Below, piece by piece: positions 33,224 to 44,200 of a DNA stretch of 64,000 nt. Position 1 is the first letter of the stretch, and each line of letters begins with the position of its first letter. The position numbers and the translations under genes are program-made. Origin of the DNA: Hyalella azteca (taxonomy: Eukaryota > Arthropoda > Malacostraca > Amphipoda > Hyalellidae); the NCBI RefSeq assembly GCF_000764305.2, contig NW_025943941.1, positions 124,001 through 188,000 of the forward strand, given 5' to 3'. The notes under the pieces were generated by a model. It had not been told where the DNA came from. It saw only the letters and a program-made list of their open reading frames with translations, and made no database searches.

Positions 33224-33352
33224 CTTGGATCGGCCTGAAAAAGTCGTTAAAGCTGACACACGTTCTGTCGCATGAAGGAATTAACAGAAAATTTTGTTCA
33301 TTTAATAACCCGTTCTTACCCGTTGTTCGAGAGCAGATGTAGCACTGATACG
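33224..33352 (-). CDS. Possible exon, Cys-rich (Ly6-like reading)
   Basis: A pyrimidine-rich tract with a CCTGAC branch-like motif ends CCTGGACCAG. The following 129 nt run open to CCAAG/GTAAGT, a consensus donor, with phase 1 at both ends. The frame reads YQCYICSRTTGKNG, then SCDRTCVSFNDFFRPIQ, with a C-x2-C start and a C-x3-C pair that recall the opening of Ly6/quiver-type three-finger domains. This family reading is tentative. An internal donor (ACAACGG/GTAAGA, after 33320) gives an alternative short exon whose other frame reads RISATSALEQR and matches 22205-22246 in sequence and context. Both readings cannot be right at once. Confidence 0.35.
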
Positions 33353-34441
33353 CTGGTCCAGGACGGGTCAGGTTGACACACACAAAAACAAAAAATGCAT
33401 TCGGAGCATCGGTGAAAAATGCATCATGCATACGAGAGCGTCGAACAATAGTGCATCATGCAAGTAGCGGAAATTTTGTGGAAATTTTTGTGGAAAATTT
33501 TGTGACTTGTGGAAATGCTGATTTGAGCCTTGCCATGGAATCAGTTTAGTGATAACATGAAAACGAAACTTGTTAGCAATGTCAGTTTTGGTTTCCTTAT
33601 AGAAGCTTCTAGTATTTTCATTATCAAAAGTTGCGTCAAATTTAAGGTTTTCAAAATGATCAATTTTTAGCATAACTTTTGTTGCCTCAATGGATTCATA
33701 TTATTAGTATAGATGATGAGACTCTCTTCTCTAAACTTATATATCATCTAATTTTCATCGAATTTTTAAATACCCATTGCCTTTAAACTTTTTATGTACG
33801 GATACATCATCGTCGTCAACGCTATCTGCATCCAAATTGAGCCTGGTCACGAGAGTTAACATTAGTGGGCGAAGGGTTAACCACGATAATGAATCAGCAT
33901 TGAGATCATCAATGACTTGTTATGTGGAAACAAAAAAAGAAGCCTATGAGAGCATGCGAAGCAAAATTTTGCGTAATGCCTGAAGAATTTTTGTATAACG
34001 CGTTATGATCTTTCCGAAATACGTAAAGAATTTAAACGAAACGAATAACGAAGTTTAGCGAAATGGGTTTTGCGTTACGTAGTAAGACGGGCCAGTGTGC
34101 AGAAAAAATTTCTATTTTGAAAAGCCAACAAAATTTAGCATTCCTTTTCAAATTGTTGGTATATTCTCTCTTCAGCCCGAAATTGCAGGTCAAAAGTGTG
34201 TCATGTACTAAACTAAAAAAAGTGTTAGTTGCAGGAGTTCTTCGTGAAATGCAAAAAATTTCCCCAGGACGTCGTTGTGGGGGATCCCTGATAACGAGTT
34301 TTGGTGGTAGACGTGTTCCAGCGAATAGTTTGAGAGTTTTAATTTATTTAGTTAACAATTTATAGTCCACTAATAATTGTAATACGAAACTACATATCTA
34401 CAACTACTAAGAAAAAGTAGTAAAAATGTTTGTAAACTCAC
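33353..34441. other. No gene recognised
   Basis: Plus frames at 33777-33983 (68 codons, ending YESMRSKILRNA) and 34063-34365 (100 codons) have no recognisable motif or good splice sites. They may be remnants of an old element. Confidence 0.35.
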
Positions 34442-34582
34442 AAATATTGGGTTGAACCGCGGGAAAGGTTGTATGGGCTTCGTACAAAGATGGGCTGTCG
34501 ACTCGGTGAGTCGGGGGTCGACTTTGCCGCGGATTTTGCCTCTCTTGTTCTTCTTGTTGCGAACGAAGATGGCGGCCTGCAT
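34442..34582 (-). CDS. Probable first coding exon (47 codons), unknown gene
   Basis: Minus ATG at 34580-34582 with A at -3 and an in-frame TAG just upstream. The frame runs 47 codons to CCAATATTT/GTGAGT, a donor with a weak last exon base but a consensus intron start, in phase 0. The segment is an isolated GC-rich island with GC-rich third positions. Peptide: MQAAIFVRNKKNKRGKIRGK, strongly basic, then LTESTAHLCTKPIQPFPRF. The Lys/Arg-rich start could be a nuclear or membrane-proximal signal (inference). Its first residues resemble those of 11428-11505. A TISU-like site lies on the opposite strand at the same place, so bidirectional initiation is possible. Confidence 0.4.
34565..34576 (+). promoter_or_regulatory. 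TISU/YY1-like GAAGATGGCGGC
   Basis: Exact match to SAASATGGCGGC. The ATG opens 27 codons on plus. It overlaps the start region of the minus-strand candidate exon at 34442-34582. Confidence 0.4.
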
Positions 34583-34604
34583 CTTAGTCACTTGCAACTA
34601 CTAC

Positions 34605-34790
34605 CACCACTTGTTCATACTAGTGACTTGTTCACGGTACTGTTGGCACTAGTGACTAGTTCATGGGAGTGTTGGCACTAGTGCATGGCGGTCGGAGTAA
34701 ATTGTATGGCGGTAAATTTCCAGTGCATGGTTCACGGGACTGTTGGGACTAGTGCCTGGTTCACGGGACTGTTGGCACTAGGGACTTTAC
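34605..34790. repeat. Degenerate 30-35-bp repeat, about 5 copies
   Basis: Recurring motif GTTCACGGGACTGTTGGCAC then TAGTGACT or TAGTGCATG. Confidence 0.8.
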
Positions 34791-36654
34791 AGTTGTATTT
34801 GATACAACGAATCTCTCTCTGCCGTCACAACATTCATCAATAGGAATATTCAGTGTAGTTCATATGTTTTCATCAATAATATGTCCACGAAATATAAGTA
34901 TTCATAAAGACCTATTCACTCTCTAGCTGGATAATATATGAAGTTTTTCTCTCGTTTTATCGGTGAAATAACAGTTTTCGATTTTTTCCATGCTGGATAC
35001 TGAATAAAACTTTAGTAGCTCGGCTATTAATAAGCAACCGTTCTCCTGTCGCCAGCTACAGCGCTCAGTACAGTTGTCTTCATTTTTAACGATTCAACAA
35101 CGAATACCTAATTTGAAATAGTTTATGCTCTTGAGCTATTTGTTGAACATGATGACGGGAAGACTTGAATAGGTTGATCGAGTAGTGAACAATTTGCATA
35201 GTTAAGCATGCAATTTAGTGTTCCATTGTGACAAATTCGATGGAATTCAAAACAAACACTCACTATTCGGGATACACTTAACAGTTTGAAACATCTAAAT
35301 ACCAGCGACATGAGAACTTCGTTCATGAGAATCAATAATCGCAACAAAAATATGGCACTTCATTGAATCGAGAATATGAAGAGGGCGATTTTTCAGTGAT
35401 GGGAACCTGAATGAGATTAACTTTCACCGTGTCATTTCAGTAGGAAATATGATCCTTTTCTGTAGCCATCTTCTCTGAATGCCAACAGCAATGCGCTTGA
35501 GCTTAACTACATATTGTTTTTTTTTTTTCAGAATATCTTTCTTTCGTACATGTTTCCAGGTATTTAACAAGTAAATTAACGGACAAGTTTTATCTCCATA
35601 GAATATTTACACGAGTTTTTAGTCAACATCACTAACGCAGTCGATATTTTTGATGAAATCTCCTATCCATGCATTATGCAATTATTCGCTAAAAGTTTTT
35701 CTTCGATAATTCGCTCAGACTATAAACTTATGTCCGTTCATCGTCGTGACTTCTGTGCAATGAATTTCAGTTGATGAAATTCTATTTCACAACGTTTAAT
35801 TATCTAAATATCAAGTCTCTTAAATTGTTCTATGTTATATTCATATATATTGCACGAGTACGTTTTTGCGTCCGAAATTGTTCCTATTGCGCAAAAATTT
35901 CGAGACCAAATTTTTTACATTTCTTATACTAAATATTTTCTTGTTATGCGTTGGTTTTTCCTGTTTATATTATTGGATATTATCTTATGTCAAACATTTC
36001 ACCGAAGCATTAAATTTTTGCTTAATTGACTAGTCAGAGACACGAACTGTGTTGTTAGGGACACACTTATTGTTATATATAAAGTGTGGGTATTGCGAGG
36101 GCTGTGAGGGCTGTGAGGGTGCGGCACGTTGAGGGAAGATGCAAAAGCGAAGTTCCAGGCCTCAAAAGTAGAGCTCCTGTGGACACAGAGCCTGCCATCA
36201 GATATGATTATTTTTCGCTAGAAAAACTTCAGGTAAACTCAAGCTGGTATTCAGAAAAATACAAAAATCGAGCAAACAACACATTAAAAATTCCAGCTTC
36301 AAAAATCCAAATCAGCTCACGTAAATATTTTGTGCTCCAATTTAAGAGACGATTCTGTTCACATAGAAAATCTCAAGTTAAGCAGTGAGTCGTGACTTCA
36401 GTCGAAGATAACAAAAAAAATTAATTTTACAAATTTACGATTCAAAAATACCATCAGTAAAAAATGTGTTCCGCCTAAAACATTTTTTTTACTTTAAAAG
36501 TTTCGCTCCACTCAAAATGAAATAAATGACCTGAAGTTAATCGAGTAGATTTTGCTTTCCCATAAAAAAACAGACAGTCAATATGGTGATGATCAAAGAC
36601 GTCGGAATTCGATTACCGAAAGCACGTGCATATAAAATGTTATGGCAAACTGTG
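34791..36654. other. AT-rich sequence, no gene recognised
   Basis: A 100-codon plus frame at 36086-36388 contains CTTCAG/GTAAACTC, a fair donor at 36231, but no motif. Its start is a short GGCTGTGAG repeat. Confidence 0.4.
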
Positions 36655-36760
36655 CTCCGTTGAAATTTGTATATAAGTAACATATAACGCGCAATTTGTA
36701 TATGCATGTAACACATAACTCTCAATTTGTATATATGTAACACATAACGCTCAATCGAAC
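36655..36760. repeat. 30-bp tandem repeat, about 3 copies
   Basis: Unit GTATATATGTAACACATAAC then GCTCAATTT. Confidence 0.85.
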
Positions 36761-38504
36761 ATCGACAAACAAACTCTTCAGTCAATTGGTTAAGGGAAAA
36801 AATGTGCAGACATCTGAAGCATCGTCGCTTAACACTCTATTGCCGTTCCGCACGAATTTTTTTATAAAACTTAATACTTTAAATAGAATAGTGGGAATTT
36901 AAGGCAGTAAAGTGTTAACATGGAATATTGTTTACGAATAGAAAGTGACATTGACCGTGATAAATGACAAGCCTGGTGGTCAACGATCAGACATTTTAAC
37001 ACACACATCGAGTCAAGAAGGCACGTGGAAGTCTTCTATATTAACAGGCCAATAAAACATAAAAAGACCAAACAAATGATGTATAATGTAAATGTACATC
37101 GCACGACATCAATGTAAACCTCGCACGACAGCAATGTGACCACATATAAGATCGAATAACTAACCTTCCATTGAGTGAGACATTACGTTTAAGTTCTTTA
37201 ATAGACGAAGTTCTGGTAAGGATTTAAAGAATAAGATTACTTACGGTGCCTTCAACGAATAAACACTATCTGAATTTTCCGCGGATTATAGAAGAGAAAG
37301 TCAAACGATGCGTCATTGCGCCAAAAGTTATTCCGCATTAAAAAAAAGAAAAAATATTTAAAACTCTATTTTCTGCATCGAAAATAAAATCTATGAAGAT
37401 CTCTCACCTTACGACGGGAGTTGTGATGACTCGGGCACTTTTTCTTCGGCTGAAGAGAGAAACAAGAAAGCAATTGAACAATCAAGGAAGAAAGGAATAT
37501 TCTAATTGATAAATTAACATCTGAATTCATTACTATATATCCAGATAAGTGCAAATCTATAAAATTCTGCAGTGCATAAAGTTGTACTTCTTTATTCACT
37601 TATAATTCAGTTCATATTGTATTATTAACTTGTGAAGTCGTAAAATAAATAGTGAAAATAGTTCCATTACTTCTCTCCGGCTCATTCGATCTGCGATATT
37701 TTTACGGATTACTTCAATAATTTCAAGTAGAGTTTTTCTGGATCAATCATTTCCCTTAAACCTTTGTTGTTTGAGCAATTTGAATTTTTGCGTAATAGTC
37801 CGCTTTCATTATCACACGTTCTCTGCCCTTAGTAGCACTAAGAGGAGGGAGAAAAAGTATAGTTATTTTTTTCAGCTAATTCTACTGGTGTGTTATACCA
37901 CACATAAATCGGGTAGCACACTTATACAAATCACTTTAAAGTTAAAAGTCAACCTTAACATGTAGCTGTCATAGTGAACTATCGATGTTCTTCGAAATCC
38001 TTTAGGAAAGTTATTATTGCATCGAACAAAAATATAAGAGTTTCTCGTCGAATCAACATTTTCTGTTAGACAAAAGAGAAAATGTAAATTTGATCGGTAT
38101 CTCTCGTGTTTAATACTTAACCAAAAACTTCCTCCTATCAGAGTTGTTTTCTATAGATACCCAGCATTATAGTCTCGGATTTTAATTCATAATATCATGG
38201 TTTAGAAGTTGAATATTGATGTTGATTCCTTCCTTCAGAGGGCCGGCTATTAAAATATTGAAATCAGATTCCGTAGATTTAACAAATTTTTCTCACAAAA
38301 TGAATTCATCAAAATTGTTTGGATTGTACTGCATGATTAAATTAATCAACTCTGGATGCCATAGACAAGCCAGCTTTCCGCTAAACATAAATTAGAGAAT
38401 TACTTGATTGCAGTTACTGCCATGCTTTGCAGCAGTTAATGTGCCTTTGTAGGCACAGAAGCAGCTTTTGCTTGTGCAGTTGTTTTTCATACAATTCCGG
38501 CATT
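36761..38504. other. AT-rich sequence with one exon candidate
   Basis: Nothing else recognised besides 37408-37449. Confidence 0.45.
37408..37449 (-). CDS. Splice-bounded micro-exon candidate, 42 nt
   Basis: On minus, TTGTTTCTCTCTTCAG is an excellent acceptor. The 42 nt end CGTCGTAAG/GTGAGAG, a good donor. Phase 0 reads PKKKCPSHHNSRRK, 14 codons, strongly basic. The length is a multiple of three, so inclusion or skipping would not shift the frame, as in many alternative micro-exons. No downstream or upstream partner exon can be proven. Confidence 0.4.
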
Positions 38505-38740
38505 GCTGCTGTTGTCACAGCTGTTGCTTGTGCTGCTGCTGTTGTCACAGCTGTTGCTTGTGCTGCTGCTGGTGTCACAGCTGTTGCTTGCGCTGCTGCT
38601 GGTGTCACAGCTGTTGCTTGTGCTGCTGCTTGTGCTGCTGCTGTTGTCACAGCTGTTGCTTGTGCTGCTGCTGGTGTCACAGCTGTTGCTTGCGCTGCTG
38701 TTATTGTCACAGCTGTTGCTTGTGCTGCTGCTGTTTTCAC
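38505..38740. repeat. 30-bp tandem repeat, about 7 copies
   Basis: Unit GCTGTTGTCACAGCTGTTGC then TTGTGCTGCT, with GGTGTC and GCGCTG variants. It contains CAGCTG palindromes. The spurious frames read AAAVVTAVAC on plus and AAAQATAVTT on minus. Confidence 0.95.
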
Positions 38741-38841
38741 AATAGCTTGTTGAAACTAACACTTTAGTTGTTTTACTTGTTTACTCATTGTTGTTATTTC
38801 ATCAGTTCATTTATCAGCACTGAATTCATTCATTTCATCAA

Positions 38842-39192
38842 GCACTGCAAGTTCTGCACTGCACTGCACTGCGACGCTCGTCATTGCACTGCAAGTTCTG
38901 CACTGCACTGCGACGCTCGATATTGCACTGCACGGTGTGCACTGCACTGCGACGCTCGATATTGCACTGCACGGCCTGCACTGCACTGCGACGCTCGATA
39001 TTGTACTGTATGGTCTGCACTGCACTGATGCACTGCACTGCGACGCTCGATATTGCACTGCACAGTCTGCACTGCACTGCGACGCTCGATATTGCACTGC
39101 ACAGTCTGCACTGCACTGCGACGCTCGATATTGCACAGCACAGTCTGCACTGCACTGCGACGCTCGATATTGCACAGCACAGTCTGCACTGT
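38842..39192. repeat. 39-bp tandem repeat, about 9 copies
   Basis: Unit GCACTGCACTGCGACGCTCG then ATATTGCACTGCACAGTCT. It starts from a shorter CACTG repeat. Frames of up to 162 codons arise from the 13-codon period. Confidence 0.95.
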
Positions 39193-39801
39193 AGCGACCC
39201 AAATACTCGGCAGTTCTGTACTTCATGTAAATTTCAAGCGCCACACAAGCGGCGACGCCAGGATGCATTCATCAATTACTTGGAGGCGGTCGATGGCTTC
39301 TACATCGAGAAGAGAACTCGCAAGGTTATTCTCAATACACTTAGAAAAAAATGTTCCATTCTGTTCAAATAGTGACCCAGTTTCTTCACATAGCACCAAC
39401 ACAACATTTTGGACCAAACTTGACAGATGGCCCACACTGGCGCAGAAAGGGATTCGCTAATTGAGCGAAATTTAAAAAACGATTTCGCACGTATGAAATT
39501 TTGCAGTATGTTTTTGTCTCCATTGGTCGTTCTGCCATGAATTGTTTAGAACGAATTTAAATGTTATGTCAAACCAGCGACTAATATATGCGACTATGAG
39601 CCTATTAGAAAACTCAGGTGTAAACAAGTTCACGTGCTCATTTTACAGCATTTGCTCTTAGAAATAAACTTTTATTTTAAACTTCACTATTATTAAATCA
39701 AATTTTATATTTTGCGTCCGTCTTTTTCCGTCCAGGACGGATATGCAGGAGGATGGTTTACAGGACACGATCTCAATACGAATCGTACAACGGAATTATT
39801 T
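39193..39801. other. No gene recognised
   Basis: Open frames continue out of the array on both strands to about 39460 and are not separately supported. Confidence 0.4.
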
Positions 39802-40165
39802 GAAGAGCACCTTCTCAAAACGTGCCTTGAAAAAAAATGTTTAATTAACCCGTTCTCAAAAGGAGCCTTGAGAAAAAACTTTTTAATTAACCTATCCCAA
39901 AATGGGCCCAGTGAAAAATCATTTAATAAACCAGTTCTCAAAATGTGCCTTGTGAGGGAATTATTATATTAGCCCGTTCACAAAACGAGCCTTGTGAAAA
40001 AAATTATTCAATTTACCCGTTCTCAAAACGGGCCATGTGAAACAATTAATTATTTAACCCATTCTCAAAACATGCATTGTGAAAGAATTATTTAGTTAAC
40101 TCGTTCCCAAACCAGACATGTGAAAAAAATTATGTAATTTACCTTTTCTCAAAAACGAGCGGTAC
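39802..40165. repeat. 42-43-bp tandem repeat, about 8 copies
   Basis: Unit AACCCGTTCTCAAAACGAGC then CTTGTGAAAAAATTATTTA plus a few bases. A single further copy sits at 40706-40750. Confidence 0.85.
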
Positions 40166-40864
40166 AACAGAATTTTTAACAAGATGAGTTCTCATGCAAT
40201 GCAAGCCTTTTTCATGACCAGTTTGTGCACGTTATCTGCATGGACCCGTTCCTGAGTGATAGCTTGATAATGCAAGCCCGTGCTTTTTAATTACCATCAT
40301 TAAGGCGCTCTGCCTTTAAAATTGCAGCGCCTTAATTTATGACAATCGCTCTGCACTTTAGCACAGGTCGTCCGACGTGTAAAATTCTGGGCAATAACCA
40401 ACCGGTTGAGAGATACGCGCCTTTATAACAAACACTGAGAACTTATATCTTTAGTCCGCTTAAATCGCAAGTTTTTCATGGATTTTAATTCAAGGAAAAC
40501 GCAATATAAATTCACTATATCTTAAAAAAAAGTTTCGGAGACCGTCTTTGTATTCTATACAAAACAATTGTATAGTATACAAGTACACTCATAATTGTAC
40601 TTGTATAAAATTCTGTGTCATATCGTCCTTATTTTTACGTGCTTTGGCAGGTAGTACTGCTACGTTTTTTTCCGAGCCTGGCTGGGTCGATGTTAAAAAA
40701 GTATTTAATTAACCCGTTCACAAAACAGGCTATGTGAATTAACTATTTGTTGAGGAATTATCAAAAGAAGGTTGGAAAATTCATCAAAATTTCGACAAAG
40801 TCTCATTAATTCCCCTGAGTAAAGGTTTGCCACCACCGATGCTACATGATTTGTGATTTCTTAA
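40166..40864. other. No gene recognised
   Basis: Contains the stray 43-bp unit at 40706-40750 and an imperfect inverted repeat AAGGCGCTCTG/GCAGCGCCTT at 40302-40333. Confidence 0.5.
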
Positions 40865-41060
40865 TAATGGTCTGATGCTACACGCTACATCACCAATAAT
40901 AATGGTCTGATGCTACACGCTACATCATCAAGAAAAATGGTCTGATGCTACATGCTACATCATCAAGAATATGTAATGGTCTGATGCTACACTCTACATC
41001 ATCAAGAATATGTAATGGTCTGATGCTACACGCTACATCATCAAAATGATTGCCTCATGC
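40865..41060. repeat. 34-41-bp tandem repeat, about 5 copies
   Basis: Unit AATGGTCTGATGCTACACGC then TACATCATCAAGAA, with a variable AAGAATATGT spacer. Confidence 0.9.
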
Positions 41061-42963
41061 TACGCGCTATATCGGTCAATCATCAAATTACAGACTACAC
41101 GACCTCATTAATTGGAATGTGGGCAATCATCGCATGCAATCAATTTAATTCGAAATTATGATGTACCTACTTTTGTCTGGTGAAAGTACTGATTCTTTTT
41201 AAGACATCCAGAAAATGAATAACGGAAAATAATAAAGAGCCTCGCTTTTTTATGGGTTCAATCCATTTATGACAATTTTTTTTTTCAAGCCCACTAAGTA
41301 GCAATCATTTTAACCTAATAATATAAATGGCAGTCGATTCATTCACTTATTTAATATAAAATATAACTTCATTATACCAAATTAGTTTTCGTTATTCCGT
41401 TCTACCAATTTAAGTGGCTGGCGCTTAACACCCAGATAATGAATTTTTATGCTTATACTAATGAGTTCAATCATTTATTCTACCTTACAAGATTTTCAAA
41501 AATCCCAGATGGGAATTTTCCCCCTTCACAATTTTTCCCCGTCACAGTTCTCAAAAATCCAAGATTCTATCTCAAACGGCCACAATTGAGTAGTTGTGCA
41601 AGGAGGCATGTCTGTATCGTACGTTCGATACTGCGGCTTTAGCCCGGAGAATACACTTATTCACAGCAAAAATCAGAACACGAGCGTAAGGTGACAAATA
41701 TCTTGATAGATAATGTTAAATTCTCTGAAAATTCACACTGAAATTTAGGAACAAGTGACATGATAGTTTATTGAAAATTCTTGTCTATCAAATTTATCTC
41801 TCACTCATAGACAACGTTTGCGAGTATACTGATTTCTGGGTGGATTTCTGATTTCAAGTTGCAATCTGATATCTAACTTACGTATAGTATATGATATTTA
41901 ATTTCCTATTAATTAGAATCTACTTATTATTAATTTACAAAAGATTTCATAGACCTTTCGCATTCAAAGTAACATACTAAAATGTTATCAGGTATAATTT
42001 AAAATAACTCAGTGAGGTATTTCCACGATCAATCAAAAAGATGCTTCCATATCCGATTATTCATATTGAAAATCACTTACAAATAAGTGACCTCAGAAAT
42101 GATTCATAACCTCATAACACTTGTTTCGATCACACCAAATGCTCTAGAACTGAGCGTGTAGGTCACATTAGCGGCTGTCAGCCGTCTTGAAAATACTGAA
42201 TTTTAAAGATAAACGAACGACTTTATTCTGCAAGTATTGAATCTTCAATGAACTTTGTCTCCTTGTGTGCATTTTTTGAGCAAAGTTTAAATAATTTATT
42301 ACCCCAGTTAGCGCTCTCACGCAACAGCGATCAGAGGGTCAGGGTAAAAGTCAACAAAAAAGTTACTTTAAGTTGTACGAATTGGCGTGACTCAAATGCT
42401 TCAGCGCGCAAGCTCGGCTTTGTGCTTTCATAAAACCTGGTAATATTTATAACTTTCATGAATACTATAACTTCAGTTGGACACTAAAAACTTTCACAAA
42501 AAATTAATTCCGACTGTTTTTTAATGAGTTTTTACAGACAACTGATAAATCACGATGCCGTTGAGAGGTCAGCAGTTAAGTTAACATGCCAAGTTATTAA
42601 GTTATTATTTGCACACAACAATTATTGTGTGCAAATTTTGCACAACGAAATTTTAGTTGGAAATTGAAATTTTACTAACTCCTGGTGCATACCTTATTGT
42701 CACAAATAAGTGTAACCAACTGAATAAACCTGAAGAAAATGATAGGTTCTTCAACAGACAAGTTCAAACGATAACAATTTTCTCTTAAGACTTAACAACT
42801 GAAAAGAATACGAATTGGTAATTATAAGCAGGTGTGAACTAAATTGATATGAATTAAATAATTAATAGATACTTCTTCAGTTAGTGTTTAATCCTTGATG
42901 AAGTGCAATGACTTTTTGTTCTGAAATTAAATGCTATAGAACTGTGCCTTAAATACTTATAAC
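41061..42963. other. AT-rich sequence, no gene recognised
   Basis: Nothing specific seen. Confidence 0.5.
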
Positions 42964-43218
42964 AGTTATAACAATAATAATAATAATGAAATTGTACTAT
43001 TAATTTCAATAATATTAATGATAAAAAATATCATTATTATTACTATTCCTTTTTTTTGTTTTTACTATAATAATAATGATAATTGTAATAACAATAATAG
43101 TAATTATTATTAATATAATATTATAACAATAATAATTATTTTTATTGTTATTATTCATATTTTTATTATCATTATTGTTATTATTATTATTATTATTATG
43201 ATTATTATTATTATTATA
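42964..43218. repeat. Microsatellite region, imperfect AAT/ATT triplets
   Basis: Long runs of TTA/ATT and AAT. The 79-codon minus frame at 43015-43254 (poly-Asn/Ile) is an artefact of it. Confidence 0.95.
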
Positions 43219-43830
43219 TTTCCCCAAAACACCATCTACTAGAGCGTCCGGCAATAGCCTTAAAATCCGACTTCCTTGTAAACAAAGGAATTATTTTTGC
43301 ATAGCAGTAATCTTGGTAACAACGAAACAATGCAGTATTTATTTCAATTTTTTAAATTTTCTCTAATTGTCAATGAAAAAATATCCAGGTGTCCTGGTTG
43401 TTAATGATTTCAATCTAAGACGAATCAAAGCGATTACCAGATCCTTTTTACATGAGTAATATTCATGAAAAATAATCATGCGAGTGCGAAAGCATTTATT
43501 GGTTTATCCTATAGAGCGAGAATAATGACCAAAACACGACAAAGTCTCAATTGGTTGACAAGCATCATATTTTGGGTGATACTTTTTGGTTATTATTCAC
43601 ACTCATTGAGCAAAAATAATAACAGCCTTTTTCTCGAAATTATAGTGGCCTGAACGTGAAAAATGAGCAAAACGCAAAAACAAAAACATTTGTTAGCTGA
43701 TGCTTCTTTCCCATTGCGAAATATTAATTTCACTATTTTAAATGTATAAATTAGTCATATATAGGTATAATTTAAATAAAATAACATCATTGATATAGTA
43801 ATAATTTATAGCTACAATATGTAGACTGAC
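43219..43830. other. No gene recognised
   Basis: AT-rich. On minus it would be the intron downstream of 43831-44001. Confidence 0.45.
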
Positions 43831-44001
43831 CTGCGCAGCCTCGACGTAGTATCCCTTGGGCTGCAGGGCGGTGGAGAGGGGCGGCAGCTTAACGGTCGTG
43901 TAGGGCAGGTTCTTCTGACGCAGCATCGCCGCCGCCGCGATGCGCGGCAGACGGTTGCGCTGCTCGCGGATGCGGCGACTGGCGCCGATTGCCCCGTACA
44001 T
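43831..44001 (-). CDS. Probable first coding exon (57 codons), unknown gene
   Basis: The minus ATG (43999-44001) has G at -3 and an in-frame TGA 21 bases upstream. It opens exactly 57 codons ending GCTGCGCAG/GTCAGT, a near-consensus donor in phase 0. Codons are strongly GC-ending while the next 250 bases of presumed intron are AT-rich, a sharp boundary at the donor. Peptide: MYGAIGASRRIREQRNRLPR, then AAAAMLRQKNLPYTTVKLPP, and an end GYYVEAAQ. The basic, Arg-rich first third and Ala run could be an amphipathic or organelle-targeting N-terminus (inference). No family is recognised. The sequence upstream (44010-44200) is a GGGCGCTT repeat that may overlay the promoter or 5' UTR. An acceptor-like CCAACTCAG at about 44009 would instead make it internal. 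Confidence 0.55.
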
Positions 44002-44009
44002 GACGGCGC

Positions 44010-44200
44010 TGAGTTGGGCGCTTCAGAGGGGAGGGCGCTGCAGTGGGCGCTTCAGAGGGCGCTTCAAAGGGCGCTTTGAATGCAAGTGAACGCTTCTGTG
44101 GGCGCTTTCGGGAGCACTTTCAGTGCCAGTAAAAGCTTAAGCGGGGAATTCGGTGGGAGTTCAGAGGGCGCTATTTAATGGGAATTTCAAAGGGCGTTTC
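44010..44200. repeat. Degenerate GGGCGCTTCAGA repeat
   Basis: About ten loose copies of a 12-24-bp GGGCGCTTCAGAG motif directly upstream of the candidate first exon at 43831-44001. Confidence 0.75.

Noticed and set aside
43015..43254. Poly-Asn/Ile protein
   Set aside because: It is a trinucleotide microsatellite.
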